Positions 1-5,722 are shown, counted from the first letter of the stretch. The stretch: DNA of 14,473 bases from Novosphingopyxis sp042090735 (GCA_042090735.1 JBELIU010000054.1:1-14473), one strand, 5' to 3'. Made by a program: numbers and translations. The notes: generated from the sequence alone by a model not told the origin.

Positions 1-1
1 C

Positions 2-199
2 GGCATCCGCGTGGGCTCTCCCGCCGGCACCACCCGCGGCTTCGGCAAGGCCGAATTTCAGGAGATCGGCGACATGGTCGCGGACGTGCTCGATGGCTTG
101 AAGGCCAAGGGCGAGGAAGGCGATCCGGCGGTCGAGGCGGACGTGAAGCGCCGCGTCGAGGCGCTGTGCGATCGTTTTCCGATCTACGGCGAGCAATAA
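2..199 (+). CDS. glyA: Serine hydroxymethyltransferase, C-terminal end (5' truncated)
   Basis: Only the last 65 codons are present; the frame is open from base 2 to a TAA at 197-199. The segment begins GIRVGSPAGTTRGF, the conserved C-terminal motif of serine hydroxymethyltransferase (seen as G(I/L)R(I/L)GTPA-TTRGF in the family), then a helical tail ending CDRFPIYGEQ; terminal F-P-x-Y is also typical of bacterial GlyA. The enzyme is a cytosolic PLP protein that interconverts serine and glycine while charging tetrahydrofolate with a one-carbon unit. The PLP lysine and most of the catalytic domain lie outside the window. nrdR follows after 42 bp, an order often seen in alphaproteobacteria, so the two are probably co-transcribed. 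Identification rests on the motif and the neighbour. Confidence 0.93.
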   Translation, partial: GIRVGSPAGTTRGFGKAEFQEIGDMVADVLDGLKAKGEEGDPAVEADVKRRVEALCDRFPIYGEQ

Positions 200-241
200 T
201 CTTAAGAACTCCGTTCGCGCTGAGAAGAAAGCTTTCGGATT

Positions 242-703
242 ATGCGCTGCCCGTTCTGCGCCCATGACAACAGCCAGGTAAAGGACAGCCGCCCCAGCGA
301 AGACGGGGCGGCGATCCGGCGGCGGCGGCAGTGCGAAAGCTGCGGCGCGCGCTTCACCACCTTCGAGCGCATTCACTTGCGCGAAGTCACCATCGTGAAG
401 AGCGAAGGGCGACGCGAAAACTTCGACCGTTCCAAGCTGGAGAAATCCATCGCCCTTGCCTGCCGTAAACGCAGCGTGGCGCAGGAGCGGATCGATCAGC
501 TCGTCTCCGGCATCCAGCGCCAGCTGGAAACCAGCGGCGACAGCGAAGTCGCCTCGCAGAAGATTGGCCAGATGGTGATGGACGGACTTCGCCAGCTCGA
601 CAGCGTGGCCTATATCCGCTTCGCCTCGGTCTACAAAGATTTCACCGAAGCGCGCGATTTCGAGGAATTTGCGGGCACCGTCAAAGACATCGGCAAAGCC
701 TGA
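242..703 (+). CDS. nrdR: Transcriptional repressor NrdR
   Basis: A 153-residue protein, the usual length for NrdR. It opens MRCPFCAHDNSQVKDSR and has a second pair of cysteines at 31 and 34 (CESCG), forming the four-Cys zinc ribbon that binds NrdR boxes upstream of ribonucleotide reductase operons. Residues of about 49-139 form the ATP-cone domain (VKSEGRRENFDRSKLEKSI at its start and VAYIRFASVYKDF near its end), which senses ATP/dATP and changes the oligomeric state. The ATG at 242 is preceded by GAGAAG at 222-227, a rather distant Shine-Dalgarno, but the N-terminal MxCPxC is invariant in the family, so the start is secure. It sits directly behind glyA and is probably in the same transcript. 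No NrdR box was recognised in the window; its targets are presumably elsewhere. Confidence 0.97.
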   Translation: MRCPFCAHDNSQVKDSRPSEDGAAIRRRRQCESCGARFTTFERIHLREVTIVKSEGRRENFDRSKLEKSIALACRKRSVAQERIDQLVSGIQRQLETSGDSEVASQKIGQMVMDGLRQLDSVAYIRFASVYKDFTEARDFEEFAGTVKDIGKA

Positions 704-773
704 ACGAGTCTGGAAACCGTTCGGTCGCGCAGGTCTTTATCCGTTAAGCAATCGCGGATAGGATGCCCTCTCA

Positions 774-1409
774 ATGGCAAAACGTATCGCCATAGTCAGC
801 GGCCTTCTGGTCTTCGCCATGTTGGCGGGCCTGCTGGGCGCGGAGCTCCTCGGAGGGCCGTTCACGTCGCGCAGTTACCGCGATGACCGTTCTGCGGCGG
901 AGCGTTACGCCCTCGGCCGCGACGTCTACCGGCAGGAAGATTATGCGGTCGATACGCGCTATGCGCCCTACCGGCCCGGCGAAAAACCCATCGCCAGCCC
1001 CACGGTGAACGGTGCGCGCAAGATCGAACCCTATGAGGCTGCCCGGCCCGATCATCGCATCCGGTTCGATTCGATCGACGATTTCATGGATTCGCCCGGC
1101 GGGAACACCAACGATTATGCGTTCATCGATCCGCCGGAACAGCCGAGGCCACGGCCGCGTGCGAAGCCTGCATCGACCGGGGCTCGCGAAGAAGGGCCGA
1201 AAAATCTGCTGCCGGGGTATATTCGGACCGAGCGTCCCCGATATGCCGATCCGGTCGCAGCGCCGGCACCGGTAAGAACGCAGCCAGACCCCGTTGCCGA
1301 GACCGAGCGACGCATCATGGACATCGCGGCACGCAAGAAAGCTTCCGCCCCCGATACTTCCGCGACAGCGTCGAACAACGACAGCGCGAATTCGCCCGAC
1401 GGAGGGTAG
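774..1409 (+). CDS. Unrecognised Pro-rich protein with one N-terminal membrane helix
   Basis: A 211-residue protein I do not recognise. Residues 5-27 are a hydrophobic stretch after a short basic start (MAKR), which predicts a signal anchor or uncleaved signal peptide; there is no lipobox cysteine. The rest is hydrophilic and low in hydrophobic core residues, with a Tyr/Arg/Asp-rich part (about 33-110), a Pro/Arg/Ala-rich part (about 118-175) and an Ala/Ser/Asp tail, so it looks extended or disordered and would face the periplasm. The ATG at 774 has AGGA at 760-763. Codons are mostly G/C at the third position, which favours this strand over the long open frame opposite it. It starts 70 bp after nrdR and could share its transcript. 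Function unknown. Confidence 0.62.
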   Translation: MAKRIAIVSGLLVFAMLAGLLGAELLGGPFTSRSYRDDRSAAERYALGRDVYRQEDYAVDTRYAPYRPGEKPIASPTVNGARKIEPYEAARPDHRIRFDSIDDFMDSPGGNTNDYAFIDPPEQPRPRPRAKPASTGAREEGPKNLLPGYIRTERPRYADPVAAPAPVRTQPDPVAETERRIMDIAARKKASAPDTSATASNNDSANSPDGG

Positions 1410-1516
1410 CGGGCACATCTTGGCTGCGATCTTTAGGACGCGGCGAATGGAACCGCATCGCACCATCGTCGGTTTGCCCTCCGAACCCAGCATTTCGCTC
1501 GGACAGGATTGGCGCG

Positions 1517-1609
1517 ATGACGATCGGTCGGATGACCACCCGCTTTCTGACGCTCAGCGCCCCACCCTCGGCTTTGGCATTGCTCATCGCTTGGTTCAGC
1601 TACGGCTGA
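1517..1609 (+). CDS. Possible 30-residue membrane peptide upstream of osmC
   Basis: A very short frame from ATG 1517 to TGA 1607-1609. It has AGGA at 1505-1508, 8 nt before the ATG, and its second half (SALALLIAWFSYG) is hydrophobic enough for a short membrane segment. It lies in the 257-bp gap between the gene ending at 1409 and osmC and ends 57 bp before the osmC start. Frames this short arise by chance in GC-rich DNA, so this is only a candidate; no family is recognised. Confidence 0.18.
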   Translation: MTIGRMTTRFLTLSAPPSALALLIAWFSYG

Positions 1610-1666
1610 TCCGATCCTTTTGCGAACTGCTTCCGTCACGCATTTTTGCAAAAAGGAATCAAAATC

Positions 1667-2113
1667 ATGGCAAACACCAATTGGGGCACCGCCCGTTACG
1701 AAGGTCTCGGCAAGGACGGCAAGGGCCACGTGTCCACGCAGTCCGGCGCGCTTGAAAACCAGCCCTATGGGTTCAATACCCGCTTCGAAGACGCACCCGG
1801 CACCAATCCCGAGGAGTTGATCGCCGGCGCGCACGCCAGCTGCTTCACCATGGCCCTGTCGTTTGCGCTCAACGACGCCGGCTACAAGGACGGCGTGCTC
1901 GACACCAAGTCGGTGGTGACGCTGGAAAAAGATGGCGACGGCTTCAAGGTCTCCAAGTCCGAACTGACGCTCACCGCCCAGGTCGCCGACATCGAGGAAG
2001 AAGAATTCGCGAAGATCGCGAAGGGTGCCAAGGAAAATTGCCCGCTGTCCAAGCTGCTCGATTGCGAAATCACGCTCGAGCACACGCTCAACAGCGAATT
2101 CGCCGTCGGCTGA
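1667..2113 (+). CDS. osmC: OsmC-family peroxiredoxin
   Basis: A 148-residue protein with the OsmC layout: N-terminal beta strands with NTRFEDAPGTNPEELI, then AGAHASCFTMALS with the first reactive cysteine at 59, and KENCPLSKLL with the second at 125. This Cys pair reduces organic hydroperoxides; the enzyme is cytosolic and works as a homodimer in osmotic and peroxide stress defence. A TTG at 1646 would add seven residues, but AAGGA at 1653-1657 stands 9 nt before ATG 1667 and would lie inside that longer gene, so 1667 is chosen. The motif NPEELI-GAHASCFTMALS fits the OsmC branch better than Ohr. It is a single gene with its own terminator. No operator was identified. Confidence 0.93.
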   Translation: MANTNWGTARYEGLGKDGKGHVSTQSGALENQPYGFNTRFEDAPGTNPEELIAGAHASCFTMALSFALNDAGYKDGVLDTKSVVTLEKDGDGFKVSKSELTLTAQVADIEEEEFAKIAKGAKENCPLSKLLDCEITLEHTLNSEFAVG

Positions 2114-2134
2114 TCGAAGTCTCTTTTGAGTATG

Positions 2135-2168
2135 AAAAGGGCGCTCCCGCATGGGGGCGCCCTTTTTT
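2135..2168 (+). terminator. Rho-independent terminator of osmC
   Basis: A 12-bp stem, AAGGGCGCTCCC (2137-2148) with GGGGGCGCCCTT (2153-2164), has a GCAT loop. The single non-Watson-Crick position is a U-G wobble on the plus strand. The right arm runs into six T's at 2163-2168. It lies 21 bp after the osmC stop codon. Confidence 0.93.
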
Positions 2169-2321
2169 GTAAGCGGAGGACTTGAAATTGGATCGAGCGC
2201 CAGCCGACGAACAAAGGTCGCGCCGATACGCTTACGCGGTTGCGGGTTTATCTAACGGCCCGGATTGCCGGATCTTGCAAAGCAGTCCAGCGCGCTGCGC
2301 GTGCCGAAGAGCGCTTGTCAG

Positions 2322-2358
2322 CTAAAAAAATGGGGGCCGGCATTGCTGCCGGTCCCCA
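2322..2358 (-). terminator. Terminator-like hairpin with minus-strand T-tract
   Basis: TGGGGGCCGGCA (2331-2342) pairs with TGCCGGTCCCCA (2347-2358) around a 4-nt loop. On the minus strand the hairpin is followed at once by seven T's (the A-run at 2324-2330), so it would stop leftward transcription. The one imperfect position is A-C on minus but G-U on plus, which slightly weakens the strand call. Confidence 0.6.
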
Positions 2359-2640
2359 CTCGCCTGATCTTCGCCTCCACCGGTCCTGAAGGATCGGCGT
2401 GGGCGTCCGTCTAGCGTAAGGTCGATCTAGCTCCCGAAGGAGCAAGTTCGACCGGTCCCGTCGTTCGCGATCCTGCCCCGAGGGGCGGTGGCTCGCGTCC
2501 CGATGATGGGCCCCCGATCAAGCTGCCATCCGATCCGAAGATCGATGCTGCGGCTTCATCGGTCGATCCGCTCGATTTCCGTTTCGTTTCGCCGCCTTTC
2601 GGCGTCTTTGACGATCCGGTGATCGGCCTCTCGATGTTCT
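2322..2640 (-). ncRNA. Candidate structured RNA ending in a T-tract (strand uncertain)
   Basis: Read on the minus strand, this segment holds successive hairpins and ends at a terminator-like hairpin. In plus coordinates they are: 2612-2625 (CGATC/GATCG), 2593-2604 (CGCC/GGCG with a GAAA loop on minus), 2531-2544 (CGATC/GATCG with a UUCG loop on minus), 2475-2486 (GCCC/GGGC) and 2420-2453. The last has a 6-bp outer stem, a symmetric 4x4 internal loop and a 5-bp inner stem with a UUCG loop on minus. C(UUCG)G and C(GAAA)G loops are typical of functional RNAs and appear only when the minus strand is read. Against this, hairpins 2331-2358 and 2381-2396 each pair better on the plus strand by a G-U. 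I found none of the signature motifs of RNase P RNA, tmRNA or SRP RNA. The upstream end is a guess. Confidence 0.33.
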
Positions 2641-2685
2641 AAAGTTGCCACCGCGCGGGGCCTATCGCAACAAAAAGAGCGCGAG

Positions 2686-2718
2686 TTATCCACAGCATGC
2701 CATGTTTGCGGTGGACAA
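2686..2718. promoter_or_regulatory. DnaA box (perfect) with a weaker inverted second box
   Basis: TTATCCACA at 2686-2694 matches the DnaA-box consensus exactly. GGTGGACAA at 2710-2718 reads TTGTCCACC on the minus strand, one mismatch from TTNTCCACA, in opposite orientation and 15 bp away. A perfect 9-mer is expected about 0.1 times by chance in a window of this size on both strands. There is no dnaA, parAB, hemE or AT-rich unwinding region nearby, so an origin is unlikely; a DnaA-controlled promoter is possible. Confidence 0.3.
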
Positions 2719-2789
2719 AACAGGCAAAAGCAATTCCCACTCGGCCAGCTGTTCGATCGCATTGTTGTGGCGCAATTTTTCCAGCAGGC

Positions 2790-2828
2790 AAAAAGAAACG
2801 GCCCCCGAGCGGCAAGCTCAGGGACCGT
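2790..2828 (-). terminator. Rho-independent terminator (minus strand)
   Basis: A 13-bp stem joins 2816-2828 and 2798-2810 with a 5-nt loop (2811-2815). The two non-standard positions are U-G wobbles only when the minus strand is transcribed (A-C on plus), which fixes the direction. The minus-strand tail is TTTCTTTTT (2790-2798). It would end the transcript of the small-protein pair and the candidate small RNA. Confidence 0.82.
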
Positions 2829-2932
2829 CTCCAAATCACTTCGGCGGGAACGGGGGAGGAGGAGGAGAGGAAAGCCCCCGCACGAAGGATCACCAGCACC
2901 ATGGCTGGCGTTGATGCTTAATTACGCCAGCG
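2790..2932 (-). ncRNA. Candidate small RNA with anti-Shine-Dalgarno loop (CCUCCUCC)
   Basis: Read on the minus strand, this piece of about 140 nt contains three hairpins. First, CTGGCGT/ACGCCAG (2924-2930 with 2905-2911), 7 bp with a 12-nt loop. Second, a two-part stem, ATC-CTTCG/CGAAG-GAT (around 2883-2890 with 2835-2843) and CGGGGG/CCCCCG (2875-2880 with 2851-2856), enclosing an 18-nt pyrimidine loop with TCCTCCTCCT. Third, a strong terminator (2790-2828). The loop is complementary to GGAGGAGG ribosome-binding sites. Alphaproteobacterial 'cuckoo' RNAs such as CcsR carry CCUCCUCCC in hairpin loops and lie downstream of small-protein genes; here the RNA lies 62 bp downstream of the small-protein pair ending at 2995. 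A TATATT at 2941-2936 (minus) could be a -10 box, but I see no convincing -35, so it may instead be cut from the 3' UTR. Confidence 0.48.
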
Positions 2933-2945
2933 CGCAATATATGCA

Positions 2946-2983
2946 ATTGCAGTCATGCGCTCATTGCTTGCCAAAACTGCAAT
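2946..2983. repeat. 8-bp perfect inverted repeat, possible operator
   Basis: ATTGCAGT (2946-2953) and ACTGCAAT (2976-2983) are perfect inverted copies 22 bp apart. The left arm overlaps a 10-bp palindrome, TGCAATTGCA (2942-2951). The block lies between the stop of the small-protein gene at 2995 and the start of the candidate small RNA, where a promoter for that RNA would be. It could be a regulator site or a weak RNA hairpin. Confidence 0.3.
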
Positions 2984-2994
2984 CAGTGACGTCC

Positions 2995-3198
2995 TCAGTC
3001 GTCCTTATCACGTTTCGGGCTGCCATAATCGGGCTTTCCGCCATCACTGTCCGGATAAGCATCGGGCGTCGTTTGCGACTGCGTGTCGCTGGCACCGTCA
3101 TTGCCTTGCGGCTTGTTGGGTTTATTGCCGTGAACAGGCCCATCGGGCGCGGACGGCTTGCCGTCCTTGTCGTGATTGCCATAGCCGCCGCCGCTCAT
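2995..3198 (-). CDS. Small Gly/Asp/Pro/Lys-rich hydrophilic protein
   Basis: A 67-residue protein from ATG 3198-3196 to TGA 2997-2995. It begins MSGGGYGNHDKDGKPSAPDG and consists almost entirely of G, D, P, K, N, S and Q, with no hydrophobic core, membrane segment or cysteine; it is probably disordered. Its ATG overlaps the stop codon of the upstream gene as ATGA, a strong sign of translational coupling and that both frames are real. Hydrophilic proteins of this type occur among bacterial desiccation and general stress proteins, but no family is recognised and the function is unknown. The candidate small RNA follows on the same strand. Confidence 0.7.
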   Translation of the reverse strand: MSGGGYGNHDKDGKPSAPDGPVHGNKPNKPQGNDGASDTQSQTTPDAYPDSDGGKPDYGSPKRDKDD

Positions 3199-3446
3199 GA
3201 CCGCGCCTCCGCAGAATCGTCATCGTCGAGCGCATCGACGATCCGCTGATCGGGAGTATCCGCGATTTCGTGCAGTTCTTCCTCGCGCGCTTCATCCTCG
3301 GTGATCGACTGCCCGCGATCGGGCGTGAGATCATCGACGATCGCGCCGCGCTTGGGATTACGGCCCTCGGTCTCGAGGATTTCGGCCCGCTGGCTCTCGT
3401 CGAAGCCTTCCAGCTCCTCGGTCATATTGGGATCTTCGTCTGCCAT
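3195..3446 (-). CDS. Small acidic hydrophilic protein
   Basis: An 83-residue, very acidic protein: MADEDPNMTEELEGFDESQR at the start, a short basic patch (GRNPKRGAIVDDLTPDRG, about 28-45), then a run of E/D ending DALDDDDSAEARS. There is no signal peptide, membrane segment or known motif. ATG 3446-3444 has AGGA 8 nt upstream on the minus strand (in AGAAAGGAAATCC), a clear ribosome-binding site. It overlaps the next gene by ATGA and lies 74 bp downstream of the SDR gene in the same direction, so it may be read from the SDR transcript as well as from its own promoter. Function unknown; a stress or regulatory role is a guess from composition only. Confidence 0.75.
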   Translation of the reverse strand: MADEDPNMTEELEGFDESQRAEILETEGRNPKRGAIVDDLTPDRGQSITEDEAREEELHEIADTPDQRIVDALDDDDSAEARS

Positions 3447-3480
3447 GATGGATTTCCTTTCTTCCGCCCATCAACGGAAG

Positions 3481-3512
3481 GCGGGGCAAAGCCGTTCCGT
3501 GGCCCGCCCCGC
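3481..3512 (-). terminator. GC hairpin after the SDR gene, weak terminator at best
   Basis: GCGGGGC (3481-3487) pairs with GCCCCGC (3506-3512) over an 18-nt loop that can itself pair partly. It begins 9 bp past the SDR stop on the minus strand. No T-tract follows on that strand, so it may slow or protect the transcript rather than end it. Confidence 0.35.
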
Positions 3513-3520
3513 TTTGTCGC

Positions 3521-4318
3521 TCAGCCTGCGTCGATGCTGTTTCCGGGAAGCCCCGCATCGACGATGCCGCCGTCCACGGTGAGTGTGGAGCCCACCACAT
3601 AATCGCCCGCCCGGCTCGCGAGAAATACCGCGGCGCCCGCCATGTCCTCGGACGACCCGATGCGCTTGGACGGGATGTTCTTTGCCACCGCATCGCCATG
3701 ATCGCGCGCGGCCTTATTCATGTCCGACTGGAAAGCACCGGGGGCGATCGCCGTCACCACAATATTGTCGCGGATCAGACGCGCGGCCATGCGCTTGGTC
3801 AGATGCAGGATCGCCGCCTTGGAAGCATGATAGCTGTAGGTTTCCCACGGGTTCAGCTTGCGCCCGTCGATCGATCCGATGTTGATCACTTTGGCGGGCT
3901 GGTCCGCGGACCCTGCGGCTTTCAGTAGCTCGTAAAGCGCCTGTGTGAGGTAGAACGGGCCCTTCACGTTCACGTCCATCGCCTTGTCCCAGCCCCCTTC
4001 GGGGAACTCCTCGAACGGCGCGCCCCAGGCGGCCCCGGCATTGTTCACCAGAATGTCGAGCTTGGCCTCTTGCCCTGCCAGCTCCTTCGCCAGCGCACGG
4101 CAGCCATCGACGGTGCTGACGTCGCCTTGAATCGCGACCACCTTGTCGCCCAGCGCTTCGGACGCCTCGGCAAGCTGATCGGCCTTGCGCGCGCTGATGT
4201 ACACCTTCGCGCAGCCCGCGCCGAGCAGGCCTTCCACGATCATGCGGCCAATGCCGCGCGATCCGCCGGTGACGAGCGCCGTGCGCCCTTCAAGCGAGAA
4301 TAGTTTGGGTGTATCCAT
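3521..4318 (-). CDS. Short-chain dehydrogenase/reductase (SDR)
   Basis: A 265-residue classical SDR. The Rossmann motif TGGSRGIG lies at 17-24, NNAG at 92-95, Asn117 in the MDVNVKG helix, catalytic Ser149 (INIGSIDG), and Tyr163/Lys167 in YSYHASK; the C-terminal V-G-S-T-L-T-V-D-G-G closes the fold. It should oxidise or reduce a hydroxyl/keto group with NAD(P)(H) in the cytosol; SRGIG with R at 21, and S42-A-R after the second strand, hint at NADP(H) but do not prove it. ATG 4318 has AGGAG 7 nt upstream (minus). It is the last enzyme of the minus-strand arm, 143 bp behind an acyl-CoA dehydrogenase, with a dispersed repeat in the gap. Context suggests a 3-hydroxyacyl-CoA, 4-keto/hydroxyacyl-CoA or alcohol substrate; P. 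putida LvaD, an SDR, reduces a 4-keto acyl-CoA in a similar gene set. Confidence 0.93.
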   Translation of the reverse strand: MDTPKLFSLEGRTALVTGGSRGIGRMIVEGLLGAGCAKVYISARKADQLAEASEALGDKVVAIQGDVSTVDGCRALAKELAGQEAKLDILVNNAGAAWGAPFEEFPEGGWDKAMDVNVKGPFYLTQALYELLKAAGSADQPAKVINIGSIDGRKLNPWETYSYHASKAAILHLTKRMAARLIRDNIVVTAIAPGAFQSDMNKAARDHGDAVAKNIPSKRIGSSEDMAGAAVFLASRAGDYVVGSTLTVDGGIVDAGLPGNSIDAG

Positions 4319-4339
4319 TGGGTCTCTCCTATTGGGTTA

Positions 4340-4443
4340 CGTCATCGCGATGAGCCGAAGGGCGATGTGGCGATCCAGGGCAGTCGCAGAACTGCAAACG
4401 CTCTGAATTGCTGCGTCGCTGCGCTAATCGCAACGACGATGAC
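4340..4443. repeat. Dispersed palindromic repeat, copy 1 (degenerate)
   Basis: It begins CGTCATCGCGATGAGC, has CGATCCAGGGC inside the left arm and, in the right arm, AATTGCTGCGTCGCTGCGC before GACGATGAC. The same order of words occurs in the copies at 6880 and 11227. This copy is the most diverged. It fills the gap between the SDR and acyl-CoA dehydrogenase genes. Confidence 0.6.
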
Positions 4444-4461
4444 TTTTATACGGCGGCAGGC

Positions 4462-5610
4462 TTAGCCCCCCGCTTTCATCACTTCGCGCGCAATGATGGT
4501 GCGCTGGATTTCACTCGTGCCCTCGTAGATGCGGAACAAGCGCACGTCGCGATAGAAGCGCTCCACGCCATAGTCGGCGATATAACCTGCGCCGCCATAG
4601 ACCTGCACCGCGCGGTCGGCGACGCGGCCCACCATTTCGGACGCGATCAGCTTGGTCGCCGCGCAATCCATGGTGATATTCTCGCCCGCGTCGCGTTTGC
4701 TCGCGGTCTGCATCACCAGCGCGCGCGCCGCCATGCATTCTGCCTTGCTGTCCGCGATCTGGGCTTGGATCATCTGGAAATCGCTGAGCGGCTTGCCGAA
4801 CTGTTCGCGCTCGCCGGCATAGCCGACCATGTCCTCGATCAGCCGTTCGGCCGCACCGACGCACACGCCGCTAATGTGCAGCCGCCCGCGATCGAGCACG
4901 CGCATTGCCACCTTGAAACCTTCGCCTTCCTCGCCGAGGCGGTTTTCCGCCGGCACTTCGACATCGTCGAAATTGACGTCGCAGACATGCGCGCCCTGCT
5001 GGCCCATCTTGCGCTCGGGCTGGCCGACGCTGAGGCCCGGCAAATCGCGCGGCACCAGGAACGCGGTGACGCCGCGCGCGCCCTCCCCGCCCGTGCGGGC
5101 CATGACCGTGAACAGGTCCGCCTTGTCGGCATTGGTGATGTAGCGTTTCGATCCGTTCAGGCGGTATACACCCTTCGCCTCGTCATAATCCGCCTTGGTC
5201 TTGACCGAAGCGGCGTCCGATCCTGCGCTGGGCTCGGTGAGCGCGAAGCTGGTGATGATCTCCCCGCTCGCGATCTTGGGCAGCCACTTCGCCTTCTGCT
5301 CATCGGTGCCGGCCATGACGAGGCCCTGGCTGCCGATGCCGATATTGGTGCCGAAGGTGGAGCGCATGGCCGGCGAGGTGTGCCCCATTGCGATGGCGAT
5401 GCCGATCTCTTCGGTCATGTTGAGACCAAGGCCGCCGAACTCTTCCGGGATCGAAAGACCGAACAGGCCTAGCTCCTTCATCTCCTCTATCAGATCGTCC
5501 GGGATCTCGTCGGTCTCGGAAACCTGACCTTCCAGCGGGCGCAGCCGCTCGGTCACGAACCGGGTGATCGTGTCGATAAGCTGATCGTACGTGTCTTGGT
5601 CGAGTGCCAT
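4462..5610 (-). CDS. Acyl-CoA dehydrogenase with catalytic Glu
   Basis: A 382-residue acyl-CoA dehydrogenase. FALTEPSAGSD (122-132) binds the flavin, GEREQFGKPLSDFQ lies in the helical domain, QVYGGAGYI follows, and RIYEGTSEIQRTI near the end carries the base Glu363, as in medium- and short-chain members. It should form the trans-2 double bond of a saturated acyl-CoA and pass electrons to ETF. An in-frame start far upstream would add residues translated from a palindromic repeat (GLSLSKPF-type) and is rejected; the ATG at 5610 has GGAG at 5620-5617, 6 nt upstream on the minus strand. This looks like an ordinary homotetrameric enzyme, unlike the two ACADs before it. It lies 112 bp after the previous gene and 143 bp before the SDR. 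Chain specificity cannot be read. Confidence 0.95.
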   Translation of the reverse strand: MALDQDTYDQLIDTITRFVTERLRPLEGQVSETDEIPDDLIEEMKELGLFGLSIPEEFGGLGLNMTEEIGIAIAMGHTSPAMRSTFGTNIGIGSQGLVMAGTDEQKAKWLPKIASGEIITSFALTEPSAGSDAASVKTKADYDEAKGVYRLNGSKRYITNADKADLFTVMARTGGEGARGVTAFLVPRDLPGLSVGQPERKMGQQGAHVCDVNFDDVEVPAENRLGEEGEGFKVAMRVLDRGRLHISGVCVGAAERLIEDMVGYAGEREQFGKPLSDFQMIQAQIADSKAECMAARALVMQTASKRDAGENITMDCAATKLIASEMVGRVADRAVQVYGGAGYIADYGVERFYRDVRLFRIYEGTSEIQRTIIAREVMKAGG

Positions 5611-5625
5611 GTTCATCTCCGATTT

Positions 5626-5706
5626 CCGTTCGCCCTGAACTCGTCGAAGGGCCGTTTTTCCTGATCGCAAAGAAGAAAAGGGCTTCGACAAGCTCAGCCC
5701 GAACGG
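5626..5706. repeat. Inverted pair of REP-like elements (CTTCGACAAGCTCAG type)
   Basis: The left arm CCGTTCGCCCTGAACTCGTC (continuing GAAGG, 5626-5650) is an imperfect reverse complement of the right arm 5680-5706 (CTTCGACAAGCTCAGCCCG inside). About 30 bp separate the arms. Elements reading CCCTTCGACAAGCTCAGGGCGAACGG are common between genes in sphingomonad genomes. It lies between two acyl-CoA dehydrogenase genes and would fold into a strong hairpin in their mRNA. Confidence 0.8.
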
Positions 5707-5722
5707 TTTGTGAATTTGAGGC

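Larger units (their letters stand above)
2171..2994. other. 824-bp stretch without a convincing protein gene
   Basis: No frame here has a good start, good codon use and family resemblance together. Instead it contains two minus-strand terminator-like hairpins (2322-2358 and 2790-2828), a run of small hairpins between 2381 and 2625, a DnaA box at 2686-2694, a candidate small RNA (2790-2932) and an inverted repeat around 2946-2983. These are listed separately. A plus-strand frame with no start codon runs from 2415 to a TAA at 2640-2642. Confidence 0.6.

Noticed and set aside
771..1493. 240-codon minus-strand open frame opposite the gene at 774-1409
   Set aside because: Arg/Gly/Ile-rich with no domain, no good ribosome-binding site, and it mirrors a plus frame that has an N-terminal membrane helix and a Shine-Dalgarno.
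2188..2325. 45-codon plus frame with TTG start and AGCGGAGGA at 2172-2180
   Set aside because: Good ribosome-binding site spacing, but TTG start, Arg/Cys-rich composition, and it sits directly behind the osmC terminator with no promoter seen. Too weak to call.
2248..2445. 65-codon minus frame across the hairpin at 2331-2358
   Set aside because: It would translate through a terminator-like hairpin, is Arg/Pro/Ala-rich and has no ribosome-binding site that I can see.
2640..2780. Chromosomal or plasmid replication origin
   Set aside because: Only one perfect and one weak DnaA box, no AT-rich unwinding region, no iterons, and no replication or partition genes nearby.
2556..2834. 92-codon minus frame
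   Set aside because: It starts inside a terminator stem and crosses the DnaA box; Cys/Trp/Arg-rich and unlike any family.
4408..5472. 354-codon plus-strand open frame opposite an acyl-CoA dehydrogenase
   Set aside because: His/Ala/Arg-rich shadow; the minus frame is a clear ACAD.
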